Shown: positions 16,712-24,688 of the stretch, piece after piece | Layout: each line of letters starts with the position of its first letter | Position numbering within the stretch: the stretch's first letter is position 1 | Origin: Oscillibacter sp. | GTDB taxonomy: Bacteria > Bacillota > Clostridia > Oscillospirales > Oscillospiraceae | Reading direction: 5' to 3' | Assembly: GCA_003487665.1 (NCBI GenBank) | Contig: DNFA01000009.1 | Location: 20,295 to 48,290 of the forward strand | Length of the DNA stretch: 27,996 bases | The notes under the pieces: model-generated | Database searches by the model: none | What the model was told of the DNA's origin: nothing | The model's input: only the letters and a program-made list of their open reading frames with translations | Translations under genes and position numbers: made by a program

Positions 16712-16740
16712 ATTATAAAGCAATGCTCGCCGGATGTCAA
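16712..16740 (-). promoter_or_regulatory. Perfect-consensus sigma-A promoter of the B12 riboswitch operon
   Basis: On the - strand: TTGACA (16735-16740), exactly 17 nt, then TATAAT (16712-16717). Transcription would begin near 16705, about 25 nt before the riboswitch P1 stem. Such a strong promoter suits control by termination downstream. Confidence 0.92.
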
Positions 16741-16747
16741 CCCCGCA

Positions 16748-17467
16748 TCATCCCAGAGCCACGTCCAGCACCATCATCACCGTGAAGCCCACCGCCGCGC
16801 TCAGTGCGCCGCCCCGCGCCGCAGTGGGCAGCAGCTCCACCGCCACCACATACAGCATGGCGCCTGCGGCGAAGCCCAGCAGATACGGCAGCGCCGGGAC
16901 GATCAGCTGCGCCGCCGCGATGGTCAGCGCCGCGCCCAGCGGCTCCACCGCGCCGGACAGCACCCCGGCCGCAAAGGCGCGGGGCTTCGGCCTGCCCTCC
17001 GCCCGCAGGGGCAGGGAGATCACCGCGCCCTCCGGCACGTTCTGGATGCCGATGGCCAGCGCCAGCGTCAGCGCCGGCGCCAGATCGCCTCCCGCGGCCA
17101 GGCACCCGGCGTAGGCCGCGCCCACCGCCATGCCCTCCGGCACGTTATGCAGCGTGACGGCCAGCGTCAGCGTATGGGTATGGCTGCTCTCCGGCGCTTT
17201 TTTGTCCATCCGGTACAGCAGCAGCACGCCCAGCCACAGCCCCACCGCCGCCGGGAGAAACGCCCATGTGCCCAGCGGCGCGGCGCGGTCGATGGCCGGG
17301 ATCAGCAGGCTCCACACCGACGCCGCGGCCATGACCCCGGCGGCGAAGCCCAGCAGCACCCGCTGCAGGCCGTCGCCCGGCAGCTTGTGCAGAAAAAAGA
17401 CGCACGCCGCGCCCAGCGACGTGCCGAAAAACGGGAGCAGTACCCCCCACAGCACTTCCGTAACCAT
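16748..17467 (-). CDS. ZIP family divalent metal transporter (ZupT-like)
   Basis: A 239-aa membrane protein with about eight helices. The two metal-site helices are clear: LHNVPEGMAVG (His107, Asn108, Pro110, Glu111) and IQNVPEGAVISLPL (Asn143, Pro145, Glu146). A short His-containing loop (HTHT, 96-99) precedes the first, as in ZIP proteins. Likely substrates are Zn2+, Fe2+ or Mn2+, taken into the cytoplasm; specificity cannot be read. The start is set at ATG 17467 because GGGGGG lies 7 nt upstream and homology begins there; the open frame runs a further 90 codons upstream without coding character. It is divergent from sulP, and its stop lies 8 nt from the -35 of the B12 operon promoter. Confidence 0.88.
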   Translation of the reverse strand: MVTEVLWGVLLPFFGTSLGAACVFFLHKLPGDGLQRVLLGFAAGVMAAASVWSLLIPAIDRAAPLGTWAFLPAAVGLWLGVLLLYRMDKKAPESSHTHTLTLAVTLHNVPEGMAVGAAYAGCLAAGGDLAPALTLALAIGIQNVPEGAVISLPLRAEGRPKPRAFAAGVLSGAVEPLGAALTIAAAQLIVPALPYLLGFAAGAMLYVVAVELLPTAARGGALSAAVGFTVMMVLDVALG

Positions 17468-17623
17468 CACATTTCCCCCCGTCAGTATCGGCGCATACCC
17501 GGCGTCGGGCGGCTCCGTACGGTCTATCCTACGCGGCACGCCCGTCCGGGGTGCCAATGTCCGGTTTTGTTGCATATCCACAAAGCATTGGCAGAAAAGC
17601 GGGTATTTTCGCCGTTTTTCGGA

Positions 17624-17653
17624 TTGCGGCGGGACGGGCAAAAGCGGTATGAT
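17624..17653 (+). promoter_or_regulatory. Probable sigma-A promoter of sulP
   Basis: TTGCGG (17624-17629), an 18-nt spacer and TATGAT (17648-17653), 41 nt before the ATG. The 226-nt divergent gap to the ZIP gene shows no other clear site. Confidence 0.6.
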
Positions 17654-17693
17654 ATACAGGCCTCTCTGCGGCAAAAGGAGAGAGGAAGAGAAT

Positions 17694-19337
17694 ATGAAAA
17701 AGAAAGTGTTTACCCCCGCGCTGTTTGACTGTCTCAAGCACTACTCCGGCCGCCAGTTCACAAAGGATCTGGTATCCGGTGTAATCGTGGCCATCATCGC
17801 GCTGCCCCTTTCCATCGCTCTGGCTCTGGCCAGCGGCGTCAGCCCTGAGCAGGGCATCTACACCGCCATCATCGCCGGCTTCCTGATCTCCTTCTTCGGG
17901 GGAAGCTGCGTGCAGATCGCCGGCCCCACCGCCGCCTTTGCCACCATCGTGGCTGGCATCGTGGCACAGCACGGCATGGGCGGGCTGGCTCTGGCCACCG
18001 TCATGGCCGGCGTCATTCTGATCCTGATGGGCGTGCTGAGGCTGGGCAGTCTGATCCGCTTCATCCCCTACACCATCACCACCGGCTTTACCGCCGGTAT
18101 CGCCGTGACCATCTTCATCGGCCAGTGGAAGGACTTTTTCGGCGTGACGTACACGGACAAGCCCATCGAGACGATGGAAAAGGCCGCCTGCTTTTTCCGG
18201 AATCTGGGCACCGTCAATGTCTGGGCGGTGCTGGTGGGCGCCGTCTGTCTGGCCATTCTGATCCTCTGGCCGAAGGTCAACCGCCTGATTCCCGGCAGCC
18301 TTATCGCCGTGCTGGTGGGTATCGCCATGGTGCAGCTGCTGGAGCTGCCGGTGAACACCATCGGCGACCTCTATACCATCTCCAACAAGCTGCCCAGCTT
18401 CACGCTGCCGGACTTTTCGTTTTCCACCATGGAGAGCATGATCTCCAGCGCGTTCACCATTGCGATCCTGGCGGCCATTGAGAGCCTGCTGTCCTGCGTG
18501 GTGGCGGACGGCATGGTGGCCACCCACCACAACTCCAACACGGAGCTGATCGCCCAGGGCATCGGCAACATCGGCTCCGCGCTGTTCGGCGGCATCCCCG
18601 CCACCGGCGCTATCGCCCGCACCGCCGCCAACATCAAGTCCGGCGGACGCACGCCGGTGGCCGGCATGGTACACGCGCTGGTGCTTGTGCTGGTGCTGGT
18701 GGTGCTGATGCCCTACGCCGCGCTGATCCCTATGCCCTGCATTGCCGCCATCCTGTTCAGCGTCGCCTATAACATGAGCCAGTGGCGCGCCTTCGTCCGG
18801 CTCTGCCGGTGCGCGCCCCGCAGCGACCTGCTGGTGCTGGTGCTGACCTTCCTGCTGACGGTGATCTTCGATCTGGTGGTGGCCATCGAGGTGGGCATGC
18901 TGCTGGCCGCCCTGCTGTTCATGAAGCGCATGAGCGACGAGACGGAGATCCGGGGCTGGAAGTACAAGGACATGCCGGAGGATCAGCTGACGGAGGTGCC
19001 CCTCCATGTGCGGGTGTACGAGATACGCGGCCCCCTGTTTTTCGGCATGGCCGAGCGCATCGGCGAGATCACCGTCAAGGAGTTCACCCGCTGTCTGGTC
19101 ATCCGCATGCACATGGTCAACGCGCTGGACGTCACGGCCTTCAACGCGCTGGAGGACCTGTATGACGAGTGCGCCAAAAAGGGCATCCGCGTGATCTTCT
19201 CCCACGTCAATGAGCAGCCCATGCATGTGATGGAGCACGCCGGCTTTGTGGACAAGGTGGGGCGCGAGAACTTCTGCCGCCACATCCAGGACGCCATCGC
19301 TCTGGCGGCGCAGTCCACCGGCGAACAGGCAGGCTGA
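17694..19337 (+). CDS. SulP family (SLC26-like) anion transporter with STAS domain
   Basis: A 547-aa protein. Residues about 20-415 form the SulP membrane domain with 12 or more helices, including the typical start (SGVIVAIIALPLSIALALASG), the QIAGPTAAFATIVAG motif and the GGIPATGAIARTAANIKSGG segment. Residues about 435-540 are a cytoplasmic STAS domain (VRVYEIRGPLFFGMA, then MVNALDVTAFNALEDL). Family substrates include sulfate, bicarbonate and dicarboxylates; the residues seen do not settle which. AAAAGGAGAGAGG precedes the ATG. No strong terminator follows, so some transcription may run into the next gene, although that gene has its own promoter 25 nt after the sulP stop. Confidence 0.92.
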   Translation: MKKKVFTPALFDCLKHYSGRQFTKDLVSGVIVAIIALPLSIALALASGVSPEQGIYTAIIAGFLISFFGGSCVQIAGPTAAFATIVAGIVAQHGMGGLALATVMAGVILILMGVLRLGSLIRFIPYTITTGFTAGIAVTIFIGQWKDFFGVTYTDKPIETMEKAACFFRNLGTVNVWAVLVGAVCLAILILWPKVNRLIPGSLIAVLVGIAMVQLLELPVNTIGDLYTISNKLPSFTLPDFSFSTMESMISSAFTIAILAAIESLLSCVVADGMVATHHNSNTELIAQGIGNIGSALFGGIPATGAIARTAANIKSGGRTPVAGMVHALVLVLVLVVLMPYAALIPMPCIAAILFSVAYNMSQWRAFVRLCRCAPRSDLLVLVLTFLLTVIFDLVVAIEVGMLLAALLFMKRMSDETEIRGWKYKDMPEDQLTEVPLHVRVYEIRGPLFFGMAERIGEITVKEFTRCLVIRMHMVNALDVTAFNALEDLYDECAKKGIRVIFSHVNEQPMHVMEHAGFVDKVGRENFCRHIQDAIALAAQSTGEQAG

Positions 19338-19361
19338 GTCCGCCCAATACGCGGCTTTCTG

Positions 19362-19390
19362 TTGCGCTTCGGCGGCGGACAGGGTATAAT
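19362..19390 (+). promoter_or_regulatory. Sigma-A promoter of the 395-aa hypothetical gene (twin copy 1)
   Basis: TTGCGC (19362-19367), a 17-nt GC-rich spacer and TATAAT (19385-19390), followed by a purine-rich GAAGAAAAAC. The block from GCGGCTTTCT through the -10 and the GAAAAAC is closely matched by the proC promoter at 20679. Confidence 0.82.
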
Positions 19391-19427
19391 GAAGAAAAAC
19401 AGCGTATACCGCTGAAGAACAGGGGTG

Positions 19428-20615
19428 ATGTGCTTGCCCTTCCCTCGCTTGAAAAACGCTCTGCTCTGCCGGATACTGGTCTATGTGGTCGTTATAGGCG
19501 CGTTCGCCGTTCCCGCCGTCATCGTGGTCAAGCTGCCCTTCGTTTCCGACGGGATAAAGGCGCTGGCCTGTATCGGTGCGATGGCCGGCTGTCTGGTATA
19601 CGCCATCAAGAATTTCTGTATCCTGATGGAGCTGGACATTCTGTTTGCCACACTGCACTGCTACAACACAGCGCGTGCCTGCTTCACGCTGCCGCGCTCC
19701 TTCTCGGCGCAGAGCGTCCGGCGGCGGATATCCCGCTTCGGGCACCCGTGCATGCCGACCGCTCTCGCCCCGCAGCCCCAGATACTGCGGTATAAGAGCA
19801 GCGCCCCTATGACCATCTATTCCAGCGGCATCGAAAAGCTCATGGCGGTCTACTCCGTGGAGCTTCTTGATCAGGAGCAGTACCGCCTGATCGTCAGCTC
19901 CGCAAAGGCCAACGCCAGAGCGCTGAAGGGTGCGAAAAAGCACCGGTTTCTGGACAGGGCGCAGCGAAGCGCGCCCCTCCATCAGGTCATCGTGATCGTG
20001 ATACTCGCAGACCGCGTGGAGGAGCAGCTCCGCACCGAGCTGTCCGACACTGTCGGCAAGGGCGGCGGCGACGGCTCCGAAACAGCGGCGCTGCCCTGCG
20101 TGGTCGATCTGGAGCGGCGTAGCTGCACGTTCGACAGCATGCGGCTCCCCTATGTGGGCTTCGGGTACCCGGTGAAGAACCGCGGTATAAGGCTCATCCG
20201 CCGGTATCTGTTCGGCGGCAGGTTTCCCTATGCCGCCTCCCCGCAGACGCTGCCTCCCATCGTAGGTCTTGAACCCGAGCAGACCCTGTGGCGCTTTTGG
20301 CGGGAGCTGAGAGACGAACCGGATTCCAATAACCGGAAAAGTAACCGGAAAACAATAAAACGCTTTAAGAAAATGCAGCACGGGGACATGACCGTTGAGG
20401 ACGGGTATCTGTACCTGAAATGGCAGGATCACGGCATCGGCGTGCCGGTCAAGCTGCACACCGATGCGCGGACGGTGGAGGTGGGTGCCATCGACCAGTG
20501 GCTCTATCCCAAGGCCAACAAGATCGCCAAAAGCACCGTCAAAAGCATAAAAGACATGATCGACGAACGCTTTACGGCGGAGGGCTGCGCTGTTACTTAT
20601 ACCATCGATACATAA
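19428..20615 (+). CDS. Hypothetical protein with two N-terminal membrane helices
   Basis: A 395-aa protein that I do not recognise. Residues about 15-37 and 43-62 are hydrophobic helices. The rest is predicted cytoplasmic and basic, with a Gly-rich stretch (GKGGGDGSE), a Lys/Arg/Asn-rich segment (SNNRKSNRKTIKRFKKM) and a C-terminal part (WLYPKANKIAKSTVKSIK) of mixed helix character. The start is uncertain: GTG 19425, ATG 19428 and TTG 19434 are in frame; AGGGG at 19421-19425 is best spaced for the TTG. It has its own promoter and a terminator after it, so it is a single-gene unit. Overall codon use resembles the flanking genes, which supports that it is translated. Confidence 0.72.
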   Translation: MCLPFPRLKNALLCRILVYVVVIGAFAVPAVIVVKLPFVSDGIKALACIGAMAGCLVYAIKNFCILMELDILFATLHCYNTARACFTLPRSFSAQSVRRRISRFGHPCMPTALAPQPQILRYKSSAPMTIYSSGIEKLMAVYSVELLDQEQYRLIVSSAKANARALKGAKKHRFLDRAQRSAPLHQVIVIVILADRVEEQLRTELSDTVGKGGGDGSETAALPCVVDLERRSCTFDSMRLPYVGFGYPVKNRGIRLIRRYLFGGRFPYAASPQTLPPIVGLEPEQTLWRFWRELRDEPDSNNRKSNRKTIKRFKKMQHGDMTVEDGYLYLKWQDHGIGVPVKLHTDARTVEVGAIDQWLYPKANKIAKSTVKSIKDMIDERFTAEGCAVTYTIDT

Positions 20616-20616
20616 C

Positions 20617-20652
20617 AAAAGCCGTTCCGGAGTTGATCCCGGGACGGCTTTT
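20617..20652 (+). terminator. Intrinsic terminator after the hypothetical gene
   Basis: AAAAGCCGTTCC and GGGACGGCTTTT pair over 12 bp (one G-T pair) around a 12-nt loop and end in TTTTCTCTT. It starts 2 nt after the stop codon. Confidence 0.85.
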
Positions 20653-20678
20653 CTCTTACGCGCGCGGCTTTCTTTCTG

Positions 20679-20707
20679 TTGCGCTCCGGCGGCGGGTGGA
20701 TTATAAT
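20679..20707 (+). promoter_or_regulatory. Sigma-A promoter of proC (twin copy 2)
   Basis: TTGCGC (20679-20684), a 17-nt spacer and TATAAT (20702-20707), with the ATG of proC 29 nt after the -10. The sequence from CGGCTTTCT through the spacer to GGGAAAAACGG closely resembles the promoter at 19362-19390. Confidence 0.85.
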
Positions 20708-20735
20708 AGGGAAAAACGGAAACGAGGTGCATACC

Positions 20736-21533
20736 ATGACATACGGATTTATCGGCACAGGCAACATGGGCGGCGCGCTGGCGCGGGCGCTGGTCAAAAC
20801 GGTGTCCCCCACCGACATCTTCCTCAACAACCGCACGATGGCCAGGGCGGAGGCGCTGGCCGCGGAGCTGGGCGCCCACTGCGCGGACGCGGAGGCCATC
20901 GCTTCCTCCTGCGGCTGCATTTTTCTGGGCGTAAAGCCCCATCTGCTGCCGGGCGTGCTGGCGCAGCTGCGGCCGCTTCTGACGGCGAGGGAGGACAAGC
21001 CTCTGCTGGTGTCCATGGCGGCGGGCGTGACCATCGCAGCCATCGAGCAGGCCGTGCCCGGCAGCGCTGTGGTGCGGATCATGCCCAACACCGCCTGCGC
21101 GGTGGGCGCGGGCTTGACGCTGTACGACACAAACAGCGCCGTGGCGCAGCAGCAGCTTGACGCGCTTTTGCGCGATATGGCCGCCTCCGGGCGGCTGGAA
21201 GCCCTGCCGGAGGAGCTGATCGACGCCGGCAGCGCGGTGGCCGGATGCGGCGGCGCGTTCGCATGCCTGTTCATGGAGGCACTGGCGGACGGCGCCGTGA
21301 CCTGCGGTCTGCCCCGCGCCAAGGCCAACACCTTCGCCGCCCAGATGCTGCTGGGCGCGGCGCAGCTGGCGCTGGAGAGCGGCAAGCCCTTCGGCCTGAT
21401 GAAGGACGAGATATGCTCCCCCGGCGGCACCACCATTGCCGGTGTACGGGCGCTGGAGGAGGGCGGCCTGCGCGCCGCCGCCATGAACGCCGTCATCGCC
21501 GCCTACCGGCGGACGCTGGAGCTGAAGCAGTAA
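20736..21533 (+). CDS. proC: Pyrroline-5-carboxylate reductase
   Basis: A 265-aa NAD(P)H-dependent enzyme that reduces pyrroline-5-carboxylate to proline, the last step of proline synthesis. The N-terminal Rossmann motif FIGTGNMGGALA (Gly7, Gly9, Gly12) is followed by FLGVKPHLLP, the MPNTACAVGAG motif and the C-terminal family signature (SPGGTTIAGVRALEEGG). Length is standard. ATG 20736 is chosen because GAGGTG precedes it and the upstream part of the open frame overlaps the promoter. It is a single-gene unit bounded by terminators. Confidence 0.96.
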   Translation: MTYGFIGTGNMGGALARALVKTVSPTDIFLNNRTMARAEALAAELGAHCADAEAIASSCGCIFLGVKPHLLPGVLAQLRPLLTAREDKPLLVSMAAGVTIAAIEQAVPGSAVVRIMPNTACAVGAGLTLYDTNSAVAQQQLDALLRDMAASGRLEALPEELIDAGSAVAGCGGAFACLFMEALADGAVTCGLPRAKANTFAAQMLLGAAQLALESGKPFGLMKDEICSPGGTTIAGVRALEEGGLRAAAMNAVIAAYRRTLELKQ

Positions 21534-21569
21534 GCCCTTTTCCGCCCCCGTACAGGTGGAAGCACATAA

Positions 21570-21602
21570 AAACGCCGGAAACCGCTACGGTTTCCGGCGT
21601 TT
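21570..21602 (+). terminator. Intrinsic terminator of proC
   Basis: AAACGCCGGAAACCG and CGGTTTCCGGCGTTT form a perfect 15-bp stem with a 3-nt loop, starting 37 nt after the proC stop. The A/T ends make it potentially bidirectional. Confidence 0.9.
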
Positions 21603-21653
21603 GTGATTGTCGGAACGACTCGTTACACTCTCTGCGATTTTACAGTGCTCACG

Positions 21654-21682
21654 TTGTGGATTTTACGTTGGCCGCCTACACT
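21654..21682 (+). promoter_or_regulatory. Probable promoter of the lamin-tail protein gene
   Basis: TTGTGG (21654-21659), a 17-nt spacer and TACACT (21677-21682), 49 nt upstream of the ATG. The match to sigma-A consensus is moderate. Confidence 0.55.
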
Positions 21683-21730
21683 AAGGATCGGGATGACAGA
21701 TATTCCAGATTCTTACGCAGGAGGCTTCCT

Positions 21731-24586
21731 ATGAAACGAACAGCCAAAATTCTCAGTATCCTGCTGTCGGCGGCTATGCTGCTGCCAGCACAGGCACTGG
21801 CGACAGGCGCTGCGCCGGAAACGCAGACGCAGCAGCCATCCGTCGTCATCAACGAGGTGGAATCGGATGCGCCGAATAAAGGCAATGACTGGGTGGAGAT
21901 CACCAACACCGGCACAGAGACGGTGGATATCTCCGGCTGGTATCTGACCGATGATAAAGGCGAGGAACGAAAAACGGAGGGAAAAACCACGCCGCTGGCG
22001 GAGGGCACCGTTCTGGCACCCGGCGCATTCCTGGTTCTTGAAGAAACGGTCAATTTCGACTTCGGATTGGGCAAAGCGGATACCTCCATTCTGTATGACG
22101 CCGGCGGAGCACAGATCGACAGCTATGCCTATACCAGTGTGGCGGTCGGCACATGGTCCCGGCAGAGCGATGGCAGCTTTGCCGATGCGGATTCCACCCC
22201 CGGTGCGGTCAATGCAGCACCTGCCGCGCCGGAACCGACCCAGCCAGAGCCTTCCGCAAAACCTGCTCTGGTGCTCAACGAGATCAACTCCAGCCCGGAT
22301 GACTGGGTGGAGCTGATGAATACCGGCGCGGAGACGCTGGACATCTCCGGCTTCGAGCTGCGGGACAATTCCGACGATCACCGCTGGCGTTTCCCGGATA
22401 GGAGCACGATCGCCGCGGGAGCACTGCTGGTGGTGGATGCCAAGAGCAGCGGTCTGATCTATGACGATCAGGCAAAAACCTTTGCAGAAGGCACGTTTGA
22501 AGCGGCCATCGGCATTGGCTCCGGCGATTCCATCCGCTTGTACGACAAAGGCAGCAATTTGCTGGATGAGTATAGCTGGACAGCGCATGCCTCCTATGAC
22601 GGCGACGCGGCGAAGGCTTCCTACGGGCGCTATCCCGATGGCACGGGTGCATTCCGCTTGACTAAGGAGACAAAGGGCACCGCCAATGAATACTATGCGC
22701 CCACCATCGTGATCAACGAGGTAGAGTCCAACGGCGACGCAACCGATTGGGTGGAGATCATGAACACCGGCATGCAGCCTGTTGACATTTCCGGCTGGTA
22801 TCTGCTGGATAACGATCCGGTGGGACACAAGGCGGATGTCACGCCGGTGGCGGCCGGAACGACACTGGCTCCCGGCGCACTCTATGTGTTGGAGCAGAAT
22901 AAAGCTTTTACCTTCGGTTTGGGCAAGGCGGACAAGGCCGCGATCTACGATGCCGGCGGTGATCTCATTGCCGAATATGAATGGGCTGTCCACGCAAACG
23001 GCGTCTATGCCCGCATCCCGGACGGCACCGGTGAATTTCAGGATTTTGCCACCGCCACCAAGGGCAAAAAGAACAAAGTCGTCAACCCCGTGGTCATCAA
23101 CGAAGTGCAGTCCAACGACCCCAACGGCGTTGCGGACTGGGTGGAGCTGGCCAACCCTACAGGCGAAGTGCTGGACATCTCCGGCCTTGTGCTGAAGGAC
23201 AGCAAGGGCAAGGATCCCTATACCATTCCTGACGGAACGACTATTCCGGCAAACGGATTTCTGGTGATCTATCAGGACGACAGCGGTGCAAAGGGCTTTG
23301 CGTTCGGTCTGGGCAAGGGGGACTCCGTCCGCCTGTTTGAGGGCGGAGAGCAGATCGCCGCAGCGACCTGGCCTGACGGAAGCCATACCAACCCCACCTG
23401 GGGACTGTATCCGGATGTCAACGGCAGCAGCTATCAGAACACGCTGGAGGCTACCCCCGGCGCGGCAAACAAATTTGCCGGTATCCCGGATGTTATCGCA
23501 TGGCCCGGCAGCGACAAGGTGCATACATTTGACACAACGCCCACCTTCCTGGAGGACTCCTCCGGCCTAGACTTTGCGGGTGGCAGGCTCTATGCCGTGG
23601 ACAACGGCACCGCCACCTTCTGGGTCATGAATGTGGCCAAGGATGGCACGCTGACCTTTGCCAGCGGCTTTGAGCAGGGCAAGCGTGTCTGCTTCCAAAA
23701 GGACGCCGACAGCGAAAAGGCCAAAGGTCCCGATGCCGAGGGCATCACGGTGGACGGCAGCGGCATGGTTTACCTTGCCTCCGAGCGCGACAACAGCGCC
23801 AAGGGCGTGAACTATAACACGATCCTGATGGTCGATCCCAACAAAGTCGGTACGCGTCTGGTGGCGCAGAAGCAGTGGGATCTGACCGCGTCTCTGCCGC
23901 AGGTCTCCGCCAACATGGGCATTGAGGCGGTGGAATGGGTCGCAAACACCGATGTCAACGGCAAACTGATCGATAAAAACACCGGCAAACCGTTTGACGC
24001 GGTCAATTATCCCAACGCCGTTGCCGGCGGTGTGTTCTTTGTGGCGCTGGAGGACAACGGCCATGTGTACGCCTATGTCCTCAACAAGGATGAGACTGTG
24101 GTGCAGATCGCGGACATTGACACCAAGCTGGGCGGCGCCATGGCGCTGGACTATGACACCTACGAAAAGAAGCTCTGGGTGGCGGCGGATGACGGCTACG
24201 GCAACCGCATGGCGAAAATTACCCTGAACGGCACAGCAGCCCCGGAGATCGTCCATGTTCAGCCCGCCGCCGGTGTGAATACCGCCGCAAACAACGAGGG
24301 CTTTGCCATCGCAGGCGCGGAATATACCGTGAACGGGCAGCGTCCCGTGTACCGCTTCTGTGACGGTGTGACCAGCGGCGCGCTGACCATCGGCTCCATG
24401 CGCTGCAGCTATACGGCGAGCAACGGCACGCATTACTACTATCCGAGCGCCGCGATCAGCTCACCGGCCACCGGGGATAGCGGCAATATCGCCTTTATGG
24501 TGATGCTGGCGGCAGCGTCCGGACTGCTGTTGGCTGCGGCAGCGGTGTGCCGCGCTAAGAAGCGCACAAAGGGCGAGATCGGATGA
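21731..24586 (+). CDS. Secreted protein with four lamin-tail domains, a phytase-like propeller region and a sortase-like C-terminus
   Basis: A 951-aa surface protein. Residues 1-24 are a signal peptide with likely cleavage after ALA. Four lamin-tail (LTD) modules begin near residues 38, 178, 324 and 453, each with a form of VVINEVES, DWVEI.NTG and DISGWYL. Residues about 590-900 contain repeated strands (EGITVDGSGMVYLASERDN, GAMALDYDTYEKKLWVAADD) resembling the esterase-like/phytase-like beta-propeller family. The C-terminus has SPATGD (911-916), a hydrophobic helix and a basic tail (AKKRTKGE), a variant of the LPXTG sorting signal. AGGAGG precedes the ATG. LTDs occur in bacterial surface proteins and extracellular nucleases, but no nuclease domain is seen. 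Function is unknown; adhesion or phosphoester binding are guesses. Confidence 0.88.
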   Translation: MKRTAKILSILLSAAMLLPAQALATGAAPETQTQQPSVVINEVESDAPNKGNDWVEITNTGTETVDISGWYLTDDKGEERKTEGKTTPLAEGTVLAPGAFLVLEETVNFDFGLGKADTSILYDAGGAQIDSYAYTSVAVGTWSRQSDGSFADADSTPGAVNAAPAAPEPTQPEPSAKPALVLNEINSSPDDWVELMNTGAETLDISGFELRDNSDDHRWRFPDRSTIAAGALLVVDAKSSGLIYDDQAKTFAEGTFEAAIGIGSGDSIRLYDKGSNLLDEYSWTAHASYDGDAAKASYGRYPDGTGAFRLTKETKGTANEYYAPTIVINEVESNGDATDWVEIMNTGMQPVDISGWYLLDNDPVGHKADVTPVAAGTTLAPGALYVLEQNKAFTFGLGKADKAAIYDAGGDLIAEYEWAVHANGVYARIPDGTGEFQDFATATKGKKNKVVNPVVINEVQSNDPNGVADWVELANPTGEVLDISGLVLKDSKGKDPYTIPDGTTIPANGFLVIYQDDSGAKGFAFGLGKGDSVRLFEGGEQIAAATWPDGSHTNPTWGLYPDVNGSSYQNTLEATPGAANKFAGIPDVIAWPGSDKVHTFDTTPTFLEDSSGLDFAGGRLYAVDNGTATFWVMNVAKDGTLTFASGFEQGKRVCFQKDADSEKAKGPDAEGITVDGSGMVYLASERDNSAKGVNYNTILMVDPNKVGTRLVAQKQWDLTASLPQVSANMGIEAVEWVANTDVNGKLIDKNTGKPFDAVNYPNAVAGGVFFVALEDNGHVYAYVLNKDETVVQIADIDTKLGGAMALDYDTYEKKLWVAADDGYGNRMAKITLNGTAAPEIVHVQPAAGVNTAANNEGFAIAGAEYTVNGQRPVYRFCDGVTSGALTIGSMRCSYTASNGTHYYYPSAAISSPATGDSGNIAFMVMLAAASGLLLAAAAVCRAKKRTKGEIG

Positions 24587-24617
24587 CCGTCAGCGCAGAC
24601 AGTGGCGGCTGTACGAA

Positions 24618-24652
24618 AAAAAGGACTGGCACGTGCTGTGCCAGTCCTTTTT
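24618..24652. terminator. Bidirectional terminator between the lamin-tail gene and ktrA
   Basis: AAAAAGGACTGGCAC and GTGCCAGTCCTTTTT form a perfect 15-bp stem with a 5-nt loop and A/T runs on both sides. It serves both convergent transcripts. Confidence 0.92.
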
Positions 24653-24688
24653 GCACGGTAAAGAAAGGCCGGTGAATTTCGCCGAAGT

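Noticed and set aside
17529..20942. Very long open frame on the - strand (1137 codons) antisense to sulP and the following gene
   Set aside because: It covers the opposite strand of well-supported genes, is low-complexity (His/Gln/Gly-rich) and has no family motifs. Long antisense frames are expected in GC-rich DNA.
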